A stretch of 27,484 nucleotides of DNA from Actinomycetota bacterium (GCA_023488645.1 JAMDDL010000087.1:1-27484); one strand, 5' to 3'. Positions 8,458 through 17,748 are shown, counted from the first letter of the stretch. Notes: generated from the sequence alone by a model not told the origin. Program-made: numbers and translations.

Positions 8458-9435
8458 TTAATACAGCTCAAAGTTTAGATTGTTTAATTTAATAAAATTT
8501 TTAATTTCATTTAAATACGGCATACTTCTTGCACCAATATTTTGACATTTTAATGATGCACATAAATTACCAAAACTTGCTGATTTCTCAATACTCCAAT
8601 TTTTTAAAAGTCCATATATAAATCCTCCTTGGAAGGAATCACCAGCGCCAGTTGTATCCTTGACTTTTACTATAGAAAAAGTTGGCTCTTTAAAAGTTAC
8701 TATATTGTTTTTGTCATCATAATAAGCACCTACGCAACCTTCATTACCAAGAGTTATCACACATATTTTTGGGTTGTATTTATATAAGATTTCTTTTGAT
8801 GCAGATAGATAGTCTTTTTCAGAACTTAAATCTTGTACTCCATCTTTACAAACTTTTAATAAATATGTATATGAAAACAATTCTTCTAACTCAGTTGGAG
8901 TTGCATATTTATATTCATATATAAATCTAGGTGCTATATCAAGATCTAATGATACTTTTATATTATTTTTAAAACATAATTTTGCTGCACTAATCTGCCC
9001 ATAAAGAGGCATTTGTAATATTTCAATATGACAATATTTTGAAGACTTCAAATAATCTGAAAACATAGTTACATCAATATCAGTAATAACCCCTTTCTCC
9101 ATAGGTATAATTATATGGCATCTTTCTCCGTTTGGGGTAACCATAATCCAAGCAAATGACGATCTAGTATCTTTAATTGTAATTATTCCAGTAGTATCTA
9201 TATTATCTTCTTTTAATTCTTTAATAATATTTTTACTTAGATTATCATCTCCAATTTTCCCGATAAAACCACAATTAATACCAAGCCTTGATAATTGAGT
9301 AATAGCATCAAGCGCTACTCCAGCAACTTTTGGTTCTATATATTTTAAAGCATTTATTTTTTGCTCTGCCTCTGGAAATTTACTTACAAATGCTATCATA
9401 TCTAAATTACAAGCTCCAATCCCTATTACATCCAA
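8458..9435 (-). CDS. PfkB-family carbohydrate kinase
   Basis: A 325-residue ATP-dependent sugar kinase of the ribokinase/PfkB superfamily. The C-terminal signature DTTGAGDSFQGG at 260-271 contains the catalytic base D266 and the anion hole. The N-terminal sugar site is unusual. The usual Gly-Gly-x-x-x-Asn becomes VAGVALDA (38-45), so the di-glycine is Ala-Gly and the Asn is Asp, which suggests a non-standard substrate. The start is TTG at 9435, six bases after GGAGG; no ATG fits as well. The gene follows the DUF362 gene by 3 bases and ends the glycyl-radical operon, so it most likely phosphorylates the radical enzyme's product or substrate. Deoxyribokinase activity feeding DeoC is one inference. 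Confidence 0.88.
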   Translation of the reverse strand: MDVIGIGACNLDMIAFVSKFPEAEQKINALKYIEPKVAGVALDAITQLSRLGINCGFIGKIGDDNLSKNIIKELKEDNIDTTGIITIKDTRSSFAWIMVTPNGERCHIIIPMEKGVITDIDVTMFSDYLKSSKYCHIEILQMPLYGQISAAKLCFKNNIKVSLDLDIAPRFIYEYKYATPTELEELFSYTYLLKVCKDGVQDLSSEKDYLSASKEILYKYNPKICVITLGNEGCVGAYYDDKNNIVTFKEPTFSIVKVKDTTGAGDSFQGGFIYGLLKNWSIEKSASFGNLCASLKCQNIGARSMPYLNEIKNFIKLNNLNFELY

Positions 9436-9438
9436 TTT

Positions 9439-10662
9439 TTATCCTCCATTTTTCTTTTTGTTATGTTTTTCCTTTATTTTATTTAATAATACATGTACCG
9501 AAGTAAGAGGTGGACAGCCTTCCATTAAATAAATCCTATCCTTTAAGGAATACCTAATACTATGTGCTGCATCTATTGCGCAATCTCCAACTAATAGAAT
9601 ATTCCCTTCTTTATTATTAAAATCTGGTATAGATGGTTTCACACCTATAATGACATATTTAATATTAGCAGTATTTACCATATCTGAACTATATAATGAA
9701 TCTAAAAATATTCTTGCTCTTCCATAACAATGAACACATACTCCACCTTTTATTACAGTTATGCCTGGGAATATTCCTTCGATACTTACATCAGGCCTTT
9801 CTAGTATTTTCATTACTTTTTCAATTTTTTCTCCAATTACATTTATGTTTTCAAGATTACCTATCCCTAACCCCTGTTGATTTGCTAATCTTGTTGTCTC
9901 AACTTCATGAGCTTTCACCCCCATAACTTCTGAAGCAACTGCATCAACAGCAACTATATCACTAGATGCAAGTAAAATATTCATTTCCACACTTGTACCT
10001 GTTCTTGGCCCTAATCCTTGCATCGCAGTTATACCATCAATAATAGTCAGCCCCGGTTTTACTACCTTATTAATATCAACTAATTTTTGAGAAATTTCAT
10101 CTCTGTGAAATTGAAGTTTCCAATAATCAGGTATAACCCCATGAAAATTTTTAATTCCCAAAGTTACAAGAGTTTGGAAATGCATCTTTAAGGCAGGGAG
10201 ATTAACTATGACATCAGCATCTAAAACAGGCTTAAATATCTCAACTTCTTTTAATATTATCCCATTTGGTATATTTACTTTTACTGATTCAGTATCATCA
10301 AAATTTATAACTTTTGCGCCAGTTTTACAAGCAATATTATTGATACCATGTATTTCAAATATTTCTTCATTAGTCCATCTTGGCAATCCATATTGTGATT
10401 TACCTGTATAACTTGAACTATCTCCAATCCATACCTCTTTTGCGCCAGCTTCAAATACAAGCTCCACTACAGCTTCAATAACTTCAGGACTTGTTACCAT
10501 GGGAGGAGGATAAGGATAAACAAGATTTGGTTTTATTAATACTTTTGAATTTTTTCTTATATATTTTTTAAAACCACCAATTAAATCAACAACATATTTT
10601 ACACTTTCTTTAATATTTTCTCTTTTAACTTTTACGATTGAAACTATTGCTTTGTCCCCCAA
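9439..10662 (-). CDS. DUF362-domain protein with C-terminal Cys-containing extension
   Basis: 407 residues. The first roughly 280 match the DUF362 pattern: SKVLIKPNLV at 39-48, a VTSPEVIEAVV helix, IVNLPALKMH, LGIKNFHGVIPD and an IIDGI...GP block, then ASSDIVAVDAVAS. DUF362 has no settled function; relatives often carry ferredoxin domains. Here the C-terminal extension has no classical 4Fe-4S set. It has a CVHC pair followed by further cysteines in GDCAID and EGCPP. The start is TTG (10662) after AAGGAG. It lies 20 bases after the activase and 3 bases before the PfkB kinase, so it is co-translated with the radical system. A maturation, metal-handling or redox role is possible, but I do not claim one. 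Confidence 0.82.
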   Translation of the reverse strand: MGDKAIVSIVKVKRENIKESVKYVVDLIGGFKKYIRKNSKVLIKPNLVYPYPPPMVTSPEVIEAVVELVFEAGAKEVWIGDSSSYTGKSQYGLPRWTNEEIFEIHGINNIACKTGAKVINFDDTESVKVNIPNGIILKEVEIFKPVLDADVIVNLPALKMHFQTLVTLGIKNFHGVIPDYWKLQFHRDEISQKLVDINKVVKPGLTIIDGITAMQGLGPRTGTSVEMNILLASSDIVAVDAVASEVMGVKAHEVETTRLANQQGLGIGNLENINVIGEKIEKVMKILERPDVSIEGIFPGITVIKGGVCVHCYGRARIFLDSLYSSDMVNTANIKYVIIGVKPSIPDFNNKEGNILLVGDCAIDAAHSIRYSLKDRIYLMEGCPPLTSVHVLLNKIKEKHNKKKNGG

Positions 10663-10682
10663 TTTTTCTCCTTCTAAATTAT

Positions 10683-11606
10683 TTAACCACCAATTTTAAC
10701 TTTTAAATCATATTTTTCTAACTCATACTTTAGCATATCATAATATTTAGCAGGTCTGACTTTTATGTTCTTAAGGCTATAATCAATTTGAAGATCTTTA
10801 TATTTATTAACTCCATATTCATGATATGGTAATAAATTAACCTCCAATATGGTACCATCTAATTCTTTAAGGTATTGCCCTATTTCTTTAATTTCGTCAA
10901 TTGAATCATTTAACCCTGGTATTAGAGGTAATCTAATAAATATTTTTTTCTTCGCCTCTATAGTTTTTTTAAGGTTTAATAATATTAGATCATTACTAAC
11001 ACCTGTAAATTTTTTATGTTTGGTTTCATTAAGGCTTTTTAAATCAAAAAGGACATAGTCTGTAAATTCTAAAACTTTATTGTAATTTTCCCATGAACTA
11101 AACCCGCATGTTTCAATTGCCGTACCTATTCCATCTTCTTTACATAGATATAATACTTCAGCTGAAAATTCATATTGCTGAGTCGGTTCCCCCCCGGAAA
11201 GTGTTATTCCTCCGCCCGATCTCTCGTAATACTGTTTATCTTTTTTACACAAGTCTACAATTTCCTTACTGGTCACAATTTTCCCATAATATGCCATTGA
11301 ACCTGAAGGACAAACATCAACACACTTAAGACAAGAGGTACAAAGATTTTTATTAAAAACATAATCATCATTAACTCTTTTAATTGCACCATCTTTACAA
11401 ACTGATTCACATTGTCCACAGCTAATACATTTGTCTGCATATTTTATAACTTCTTTACCTTGTTTCTGCCCCTCAGGATTGCAACACCATAGACACCTAA
11501 GTGGACACCCCTTCAGATAAATATTGGTTCGTATCCCAGGCCCATCATGAACAGCATAACGATCAATATTAAAAATATTACCACATTTAGATTTTTCTAT
11601 TTCCAT
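10683..11606 (-). CDS. Glycyl-radical enzyme activating protein (radical SAM)
   Basis: A 307-residue PflA-type activase that uses S-adenosylmethionine and a 4Fe-4S cluster to place a radical on its partner's glycine. The radical-SAM cysteines are C34, C38 and C41 in CPLRCLWC. HDGPGIRT (20-27) precedes them, as is standard, and the GGE motif is at 138-140. A ferredoxin-like insert supplies two extra clusters: C60-x2-C63-x2-C66-x3-C70 and C89-x2-C92-x2-C95-x3-C99. This insert is usual for activases of dehydratase/eliminase-class enzymes and absent from PflA itself. Its partner lies 48 bases upstream on the same strand (gene at 14069-11655). It starts at ATG. Activity requires anoxic conditions. 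Confidence 0.95.
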   Translation of the reverse strand: MEIEKSKCGNIFNIDRYAVHDGPGIRTNIYLKGCPLRCLWCCNPEGQKQGKEVIKYADKCISCGQCESVCKDGAIKRVNDDYVFNKNLCTSCLKCVDVCPSGSMAYYGKIVTSKEIVDLCKKDKQYYERSGGGITLSGGEPTQQYEFSAEVLYLCKEDGIGTAIETCGFSSWENYNKVLEFTDYVLFDLKSLNETKHKKFTGVSNDLILLNLKKTIEAKKKIFIRLPLIPGLNDSIDEIKEIGQYLKELDGTILEVNLLPYHEYGVNKYKDLQIDYSLKNIKVRPAKYYDMLKYELEKYDLKVKIGG

Positions 11607-11654
11607 TTTGAACTTATTAATTTTAATACTCTTTATTTTAATATATTTAACCTT

Positions 11655-14069
11655 TTATAATAAAGCATGTTCAGTTCTTGCAATAATTTGATTTTGAAGC
11701 TCTTTATCAAGATTTACAAAAAATGCACTAAATCCAGCTACTTTCACAACTAAACTCTTGTATTTTTCAGGATTCTTTTGAGCATCACGAAGAGTTTTAC
11801 CAGACACTATATTGAATTGTACCTGGAACCCCTTTTTATCAACCATAAAAGTTTTAATAAGGTTACATAATTTTTCAATTTGATCTTTTCCACTTAATGC
11901 AGATGGGTGAAATTTCATATTTAATATGGTTCCATTTATTGCTTTTACATGATCAAGTTTAGCTACAGAGCTGAAAGTTGCCAATGGACCATTCACATCA
12001 TCTCCAGGGTATGGTGAAATATTATCTGCAATTGGTTCGCCTTTTTTCCTACCGTCAGGGGTAGCGTTAATAACTCTTCCCATTATTACGTTTGAAGATA
12101 GGGTTTGAGGAGAAGGCCCATATACTCCTCCATACCATAGTGGGGTATAATTTTTAAAACTATCGAAACAAATATTAAGAGAATCCCTCGTTAGATAGTC
12201 TACTTCATCTATATCATTCCCATATCTTGGTATCTTTGAGAGTATAAGCTGCCTTAAAATTTTACCTTTATCACTTTCAAAATTATCTGCAAGTATTTCT
12301 AAAAATTCCTTGCCTGTAATTATTTTTTCATCAAAAATTAACTTTTTAATCGCCATTAATGAGTTACCAACATTAATTGCTCCATAACAATTAGTTAAAG
12401 TATCATTATAATTTGGTCCTCCACCTAATGAAACATCCTTCCCAATATCTATCCTGTAATCAATAACACTTGATAGAAAAGGTGTCGGAGTCAATTTTGA
12501 ATGAGTATAAGACGTTATATAATCTAATAATGGGATAAAACTTACGTAGTATTCCATTTGTTTTTTATAAGCTTCAAGCACTTCCTCAAATTTGTTAAAA
12601 GTACTTAAATCACCATTCCCCTTACATAGAGTTATCCCATTATTTAAATTTTTGCCATTATTTAATGCAAGTTCCAATATCTTAAGTAAATTGATATGGC
12701 ATGTTCCTCCCGTTATCGGATTTGTCTTCCCGGGTATAGTAGGTTCTGAACAACCAGTAACAGCCCAATCTCTAGCATCCTCAATAGTTACACCAATACT
12801 TGTAAGAAGAGGGATTGCGACTTCATCATTAAAAAATGCTGGCAATCCACCTCCATGTTTTTGTAAAGTTTCAACACATTTTATAATAAAATAATTAGGG
12901 GTTTTGCTACAGATTCTAGCAACAACTGTAGGTTGAGGAAGTTTAACTTCCCCTAATGCATCCAAACATATATAAGAAAAATCATTTGTTGCATCTTCAC
13001 CATTTTTATCTTGCCCACCGATAACTAACGTTTGAAATAATGGATAACCATGCATCACCATAGTATGATGCCAATTTCTTATCTTGTTTAATGTATTTGC
13101 CTTAATATATAAGCATGCTACAAGTTCAATTGCTTCTCCTTTTGTTAAAATATTATTACTAATATCATTTTTATAAAATGGATAAAGATATTGATCAAAA
13201 CGACCAAAGGAAATAGAGTGACCATTATCTTCTATTTGAATCACAAGATGAATAAACCAGTATGCTTGAATTGCCTCCCAGAGATTTCTTGCAGGATTTG
13301 CTGGAACCCAATCACATATTTCTGCAATTCTTTCTAATTCTATTTTTCTTATAATATCAGTTTCTTCCTGAGCCATTTTACTTGCAAGTTTACTAAATCT
13401 CTTGGCAAACTTTATCACAGCTTCCAATGATATAATTACACTTTTTAAGAATATTTTTTTATCAGCTTCTTCGCTATTTTTAGGTCTATCAAACTCTAAT
13501 AATTTCTCCTTAGCTTCTTCTATAATGAAATTTAATCCTTTTTCTAATACTTTTTTATAATTAGCAATTATGTGTCCGTTACCTCCACTCATTCTTCCTG
13601 AATTAGATATCACTTCATTTAATTTTGAGTTTTCCAAATCATAAACTTCTTCAATTTCTTTAGGAAGAAGTGTCTCTATAAGGTGCTTGTTGTAATCATA
13701 GGTTGTTTTCCCTTTCCAATATTTAAATATTTCTTCAAGCTCTTCGATAGTTTTTTCTGAACAGATGAACGGATCTACTTTTCTTTTTGAAACATTTTTT
13801 AATTCTCTTTCAAGCCATTCTACTCCATATTCAGGGAAGATAGGTGCCACTCTTGGCTTAGACCCTTGATTCCCAACTATCAATTCGTTATCTTTTATAT
13901 ATATGCTAGTTTCAGTAAGTATTTTTTCTAAAGCTTTTGCTCTCCTTATTAAAATTGGGAATCCTTCTGTTTCTTGATAAGAAGAGGTAATCAATTTGGC
14001 TCTTTCCACACATATTTCAGGTTTTATACTTAACAAATCATTTATTAAATTTTTAATTCTATCTGACAT
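11655..14069 (-). CDS. Glycyl radical enzyme, dehydratase/eliminase class
   Basis: 804 residues, full length for the family. The thiyl-radical cysteine is C440 in VTGCSEP, followed two residues later by E442. Cys-x-Glu marks the glycerol/propanediol dehydratase, CutC and related eliminases, not pyruvate formate-lyase (Cys-Cys). The glycyl-radical loop near the C-terminus is VKVAGFSA with G779; the usual RVAGYSA is varied at two places. GHII at 165-168 corresponds to the substrate-contacting His region of glycerol dehydratase. SFGRFDQYLYPFY (287-299) is a family hallmark. No microcompartment shell genes or aldehyde dehydrogenase are nearby. The start ATG follows GAGGTGAG. The neighbours (sugar importer, PfkB kinase, deoC) suggest dehydration of a sugar, polyol or their phosphate. 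Organosulfonate or amine substrates are less likely because no matching partner genes are seen. The substrate cannot be read from sequence. Confidence 0.93.
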   Translation of the reverse strand: MSDRIKNLINDLLSIKPEICVERAKLITSSYQETEGFPILIRRAKALEKILTETSIYIKDNELIVGNQGSKPRVAPIFPEYGVEWLERELKNVSKRKVDPFICSEKTIEELEEIFKYWKGKTTYDYNKHLIETLLPKEIEEVYDLENSKLNEVISNSGRMSGGNGHIIANYKKVLEKGLNFIIEEAKEKLLEFDRPKNSEEADKKIFLKSVIISLEAVIKFAKRFSKLASKMAQEETDIIRKIELERIAEICDWVPANPARNLWEAIQAYWFIHLVIQIEDNGHSISFGRFDQYLYPFYKNDISNNILTKGEAIELVACLYIKANTLNKIRNWHHTMVMHGYPLFQTLVIGGQDKNGEDATNDFSYICLDALGEVKLPQPTVVARICSKTPNYFIIKCVETLQKHGGGLPAFFNDEVAIPLLTSIGVTIEDARDWAVTGCSEPTIPGKTNPITGGTCHINLLKILELALNNGKNLNNGITLCKGNGDLSTFNKFEEVLEAYKKQMEYYVSFIPLLDYITSYTHSKLTPTPFLSSVIDYRIDIGKDVSLGGGPNYNDTLTNCYGAINVGNSLMAIKKLIFDEKIITGKEFLEILADNFESDKGKILRQLILSKIPRYGNDIDEVDYLTRDSLNICFDSFKNYTPLWYGGVYGPSPQTLSSNVIMGRVINATPDGRKKGEPIADNISPYPGDDVNGPLATFSSVAKLDHVKAINGTILNMKFHPSALSGKDQIEKLCNLIKTFMVDKKGFQVQFNIVSGKTLRDAQKNPEKYKSLVVKVAGFSAFFVNLDKELQNQIIARTEHALL

Positions 14070-14139
14070 ATATTCTCACCTCACTAATTTTAATAATATT
14101 AATACAAAAATATAAAAAATATCGTATTTTAATTAAAAC

Positions 14140-14163
14140 AATGAATACATATTAGAATTCATT
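14140..14163. promoter_or_regulatory. Small hairpin between permease and glycyl-radical genes
   Basis: AATGAAT and ATTCATT (14140-14146 and 14157-14163) can pair around a 10-base loop in the 117-base gap. The stem is short and AT-rich. It may be an RNA-processing or operator site; I see no convincing independent promoter for the radical-enzyme genes in this gap. Confidence 0.25.
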
Positions 14164-14186
14164 AATAAAAGTGAACTTCAATAAAT

Positions 14187-15194
14187 TTATACTATACTTC
14201 TTCTGTTTTTTTCGGAATATCTTAAAACAGCATTTATTATGTAAATAAATACTAATAATAACATTCCTTTAGATGCTTCTTGAATGTATGGGTCAACACG
14301 AAGAATATTTAATAGGTTTGTAAGAGAAACCATTACAAATGCACCAATTATTATATTAAATATATTTCCTTTCCCACCATTAAGACTAACCCCACCAATA
14401 ACAACTGCCATTATTGATTCCAAAAGATACGGCTGACCTGCAACAGGATTAGCACCGCCTACTTGATAAATCAAAAGAAATGCAGCAATCCCGCAAAAAA
14501 AACCAGTTATAAGATAACAAATTAACTTAACATCTTTTGTTTTAATCCCTAGAAAAATGCTTGCTTTTTCATTCCCTCCGATCGCCATGACATTTACACC
14601 AAATTTGGTAAAAAAGAAAATTATCCCTAAAATTATTAAAAATAATATTAGGACTAAAACCGGGAAATATTTTAAAATTGGAGTAAATATTTTTTGCCCT
14701 TTTACCAACTGAACTATTTGAGGCATATCTTCTGCCCCTGCACCAACAATAAAAAGCGCTAGGGATTGGAATACGAGATAAGTACCAAGCGTAATTGCAA
14801 ACGGAGGAATCTTTGTTCTTCCAACAATAAAACCATTTATTAATCCACATAGCCCTGATACTGCAATACTTATTATAACAATAATTAATGGGTCAACTCC
14901 TTTTTTAATTAAAATAGTCATAACTGATATACACAAGCCAACTATAGCTCCGACTGAAAGATCAATTCCACCAGTCATTATAACTAAACCCTCTCCTAAC
15001 CCTATAAGACCTAAAATACTAGCTCTGTTAAAAAGTTCCACTAAATTACTCCATCTTACAAAAATTCCTTTTGTTACAATTGCACATACGAAAACTATAA
15101 ATAACATAAAATAATAAGAAATATTAAGTTCATTTATTTTAAAAAAATTGGCTATATTCACAGTTTTATTCTTATTATAAGTATTTTGGACCAT
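14187..15194 (-). CDS. RbsC-type ABC sugar permease
   Basis: A 335-residue inner-membrane permease of the BPD_transp_2 (RbsC/AraH) family. There are about eight to ten hydrophobic segments starting near residue 27. Family marks are GLIGLGEGLVIMTGGIDLSVGAIVGL (40-65), NGFIVGRTKIPPFAITLGT and AIGGNEKASIFLGI. GGVSLNGGKGN near 270 contacts the ATPase. It pairs with the second permease and the RbsA-like ATPase. Its ATG at 15194 overlaps the previous gene's stop by one base, so translation is coupled. The substrate is unknown; the family imports ribose, xylose, autoinducer-2 and similar sugars or polyols. Confidence 0.93.
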   Translation of the reverse strand: MVQNTYNKNKTVNIANFFKINELNISYYFMLFIVFVCAIVTKGIFVRWSNLVELFNRASILGLIGLGEGLVIMTGGIDLSVGAIVGLCISVMTILIKKGVDPLIIVIISIAVSGLCGLINGFIVGRTKIPPFAITLGTYLVFQSLALFIVGAGAEDMPQIVQLVKGQKIFTPILKYFPVLVLILFLIILGIIFFFTKFGVNVMAIGGNEKASIFLGIKTKDVKLICYLITGFFCGIAAFLLIYQVGGANPVAGQPYLLESIMAVVIGGVSLNGGKGNIFNIIIGAFVMVSLTNLLNILRVDPYIQEASKGMLLLVFIYIINAVLRYSEKNRRSIV

Positions 15195-16195
15195 TATTCC
15201 TGTGCCCCCCTATATTGGATATACAAACTTATTATTAATATAGAACCTACAAAAATGTTAGAAATAAATGGCGAAATATTTTGATAAATCATAAATTTAT
15301 CCAAGATTTGTAAAATACAAATACCTACAAACGGCGTAAATACATTCCCTGACCCCCCTGAAAATGAAATACCCCCTAAAGCAACACCTGAAAGAGCATA
15401 CATTTCATAGCCATCTGAGATTCTAGGATAGCCCGTCCCTGTCCATCCAGCTAAAAAAATAGCTGCCAAACCTGCAAAAAAACCAGACATTACATAAACA
15501 AAAGTTTTTATCTTTACAAAACTTACACCTGATATTAAAGCCGCATGTGAATCAGAACCTAAAGAATAGATATGTAGCCCTAATCTTGTCTTGGTTAAAA
15601 CAATATGAAAAATAACAGCAATAAAAATAAAAACTATAAAAGATAATGGCAAATTAAAGAATTCTTTTCTACCAACAAGCTTTATAGTATCGTTGACTGG
15701 TTTGGGTACTCCTCTCAGTATATAATATGCTATGCCTCTGGTAACCCACATTATCCCAATTGTCGCAATAAAAGAAGGAATCTTTAATCTAACTACAGAT
15801 AAGCTGTTTATTAACCCAAAAAAAAGACCTATTGCAAGCGGCATTAAAAATGATATAAAACTAGCTAATATTGGATTACCATTTTTAAACCAAATCATCA
15901 CAATTGCTATACCAACAGTACACAAACCCATTAAATTCCCTACAGATAAATCATAGTCTCTTGTGATAACAACAAGTGTCTCACCTAAAGTAATAAAACC
16001 TATTATTGACGCAATATTTAAAATACTTTTAATATTTGTACTGTTATAAAAATTAGGTTTAATTATCCCAATAATTAATAAAATACCTGCAAAAACTAAT
16101 AATACTCCCCATTGTCTAATAAATATTCTTCTGTTTAACTTGTCAGTAAAAATATTCTTGAAATATGATTCTGCATTTTTTGTTTGTGCTGTCAT
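15194..16195 (-). CDS. Second RbsC-type ABC sugar permease
   Basis: A 333-residue paralogue of the neighbouring permease. It has the same EAA-like layout: GFITLGETLVVITRDYDLSVGNLMGL near 65-90, VRLKIPSFIATIGIMWVTRG and SLGSDSHAALISGV. The late loop is GGISFSGGSGN. Two different permeases point to a heterodimeric importer, as in LsrCD, YtfT-YjfF and RhaPQ. Ribose-type systems usually use one permease twice. Its ATG overlaps the ATPase stop as ATGA (16195-16192). Confidence 0.93.
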   Translation of the reverse strand: MTAQTKNAESYFKNIFTDKLNRRIFIRQWGVLLVFAGILLIIGIIKPNFYNSTNIKSILNIASIIGFITLGETLVVITRDYDLSVGNLMGLCTVGIAIVMIWFKNGNPILASFISFLMPLAIGLFFGLINSLSVVRLKIPSFIATIGIMWVTRGIAYYILRGVPKPVNDTIKLVGRKEFFNLPLSFIVFIFIAVIFHIVLTKTRLGLHIYSLGSDSHAALISGVSFVKIKTFVYVMSGFFAGLAAIFLAGWTGTGYPRISDGYEMYALSGVALGGISFSGGSGNVFTPFVGICILQILDKFMIYQNISPFISNIFVGSILIISLYIQYRGAQE

Positions 16196-17748
16196 ATTTT
16201 ATTAATACTTTCTCCCATTAAAATTTTTTCTAATAAAATCTTTTTTGTTATTTTTTTATTTTTTAATTCAGCTATTATCTTCCCTTCGTTCATTACAATA
16301 ATTCTATCGCTTAAGGCTAAAATCTCATCAAGATCATCTGATGCTAAAATTACTCCTTTACCTTTTTTGGACATTTCATAGATAAAATTATGAATGTCCT
16401 CTCTTGTTTTTACGTCAACACCTTCAGTTGGCTGTACACACATTAAAACCTTTAATTTATGTTCATAACTAAACCAACGACCAACAACAACTTTTTGCTG
16501 GTTCCCACCACTGAGAGTGTCTACACATTGTTTTTCTGAATAAGCCCTGATATTTAGACTTGAGATTATATTTTGTCCAATACTATTTATAAAAAACTGA
16601 TAATTTTTAAACAAACTCTTATTTTGATTTAACAGAACATAAGAAATATTTTCACTTAAAGGTCTTATCATAACAAGTCCCTTCACATGTCTGTCATTTG
16701 CAATTAAACCTAGGCCATTTTTTATTGCATTTGAAGGATTCTTTATCTTTACTTCCCTTCCATCAATAAATATTTTGCAGTTAATTTGATTATTTATGCC
16801 AAATATAGTTTCACACAAATCCACCATACCACAACCTGCAAGTCCTGTTAAACCAATGATTTCCCCTTTATTTATTTTCAAATTAATATTCCTTAAAATA
16901 TCTTTATTTAAATTTTTTATTTCCAATAATAAAGATGCTTTAGGACTAATCATATTAGTATTAACATCCCTTGAATCATCTCTACCTGATTTAGTAACAT
17001 GCGATATTTCCCCTACCATTAAATGAATAAGTTTTTTCATATCAACTTCTTCAATTTTATTAGTTTCTACTACTCTACCATCTCTTAAAACTGTTACTCG
17101 ATCCCCTATTTCAAATACTTCTTCTAGAAAATGTGATATATATACAATACCCATCCCTTTATTTCTTAATTCTTTTAATATTTCAAAGAAAGCTAATTTT
17201 TCACGTATATCAAGAGCAGCAGATGCTTCATCAACAAGTAAAATATCGCAGTTTTTTATTAATGCCTTAGTAATGGCAATTATTTCTTGATCTGTTGTAC
17301 TAAGATATTTTATGGGTAAATTTAGGTTTATTTTATTTTTGATTTTCATTTTTTGATAAAGCATATCTAAAGACTTGTTAAGCATAGATTTTCTTTTTAA
17401 AAAAGCTGCTTTACCAACTTCCTCTATCCCAAGAAAAATATTCTCATAGCCATTTAGATCAGGTACCAGATCCCTTCCTTGGTGAATCGTAGCAATTCCT
17501 AATTCTCTTGCTTCTATAGGTGAAGTTAATTTGGTTAGCTTCCCTTTTATATAAATCCTCCCTTCAGGGTCTTTAAGTTCATCACTGCTATGAACCCCTG
17601 ACAGTAATTTTACCAAAGTGCTTTTCCCTGCTCCATTATGCCCAACAAGACAGTGGATTTCGTTTTCATTTAATTCAAAATTTACTTTATTTAAAGCAAG
17701 TATCCCAGGAAAGCTTATTGATATATTTTCAACTTTTAATAATCCCAT
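16192..17748 (-). CDS. RbsA-type ABC transporter ATPase with two nucleotide-binding domains
   Basis: 518 residues, two fused ABC domains (about 1-245 and 270-510) that power the two permeases. Domain 1 has an intact Walker A GHNGAGKS (36-43), Q90, Walker B ending VDE (172-174) and H206, but its signature is LSTTDQ (149-154) instead of LSxGxQ. Domain 2 has an intact signature LSGGNQQ (412-418). Its Walker A is GLAGCGMVD (302-310, no Lys-Ser/Thr). Its Walker B reads VLMCVQP (434-440), where the usual Asp-Glu is Val-Gln. In the head-to-tail dimer, one ATP site combines all the intact parts and the other all the broken parts. ATG follows GGAG by nine bases. It is the first gene of the transporter/radical-enzyme operon. 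Confidence 0.95.
   Translation of the reverse strand: MGLLKVENISISFPGILALNKVNFELNENEIHCLVGHNGAGKSTLVKLLSGVHSSDELKDPEGRIYIKGKLTKLTSPIEARELGIATIHQGRDLVPDLNGYENIFLGIEEVGKAAFLKRKSMLNKSLDMLYQKMKIKNKINLNLPIKYLSTTDQEIIAITKALIKNCDILLVDEASAALDIREKLAFFEILKELRNKGMGIVYISHFLEEVFEIGDRVTVLRDGRVVETNKIEEVDMKKLIHLMVGEISHVTKSGRDDSRDVNTNMISPKASLLLEIKNLNKDILRNINLKINKGEIIGLTGLAGCGMVDLCETIFGINNQINCKIFIDGREVKIKNPSNAIKNGLGLIANDRHVKGLVMIRPLSENISYVLLNQNKSLFKNYQFFINSIGQNIISSLNIRAYSEKQCVDTLSGGNQQKVVVGRWFSYEHKLKVLMCVQPTEGVDVKTREDIHNFIYEMSKKGKGVILASDDLDEILALSDRIIVMNEGKIIAELKNKKITKKILLEKILMGESINKI

Noticed and set aside
11655..14069. Pyruvate formate-lyase
   Set aside because: The active site is Cys-Ser-Glu instead of Cys-Cys, and the activase carries the extra ferredoxin insert.
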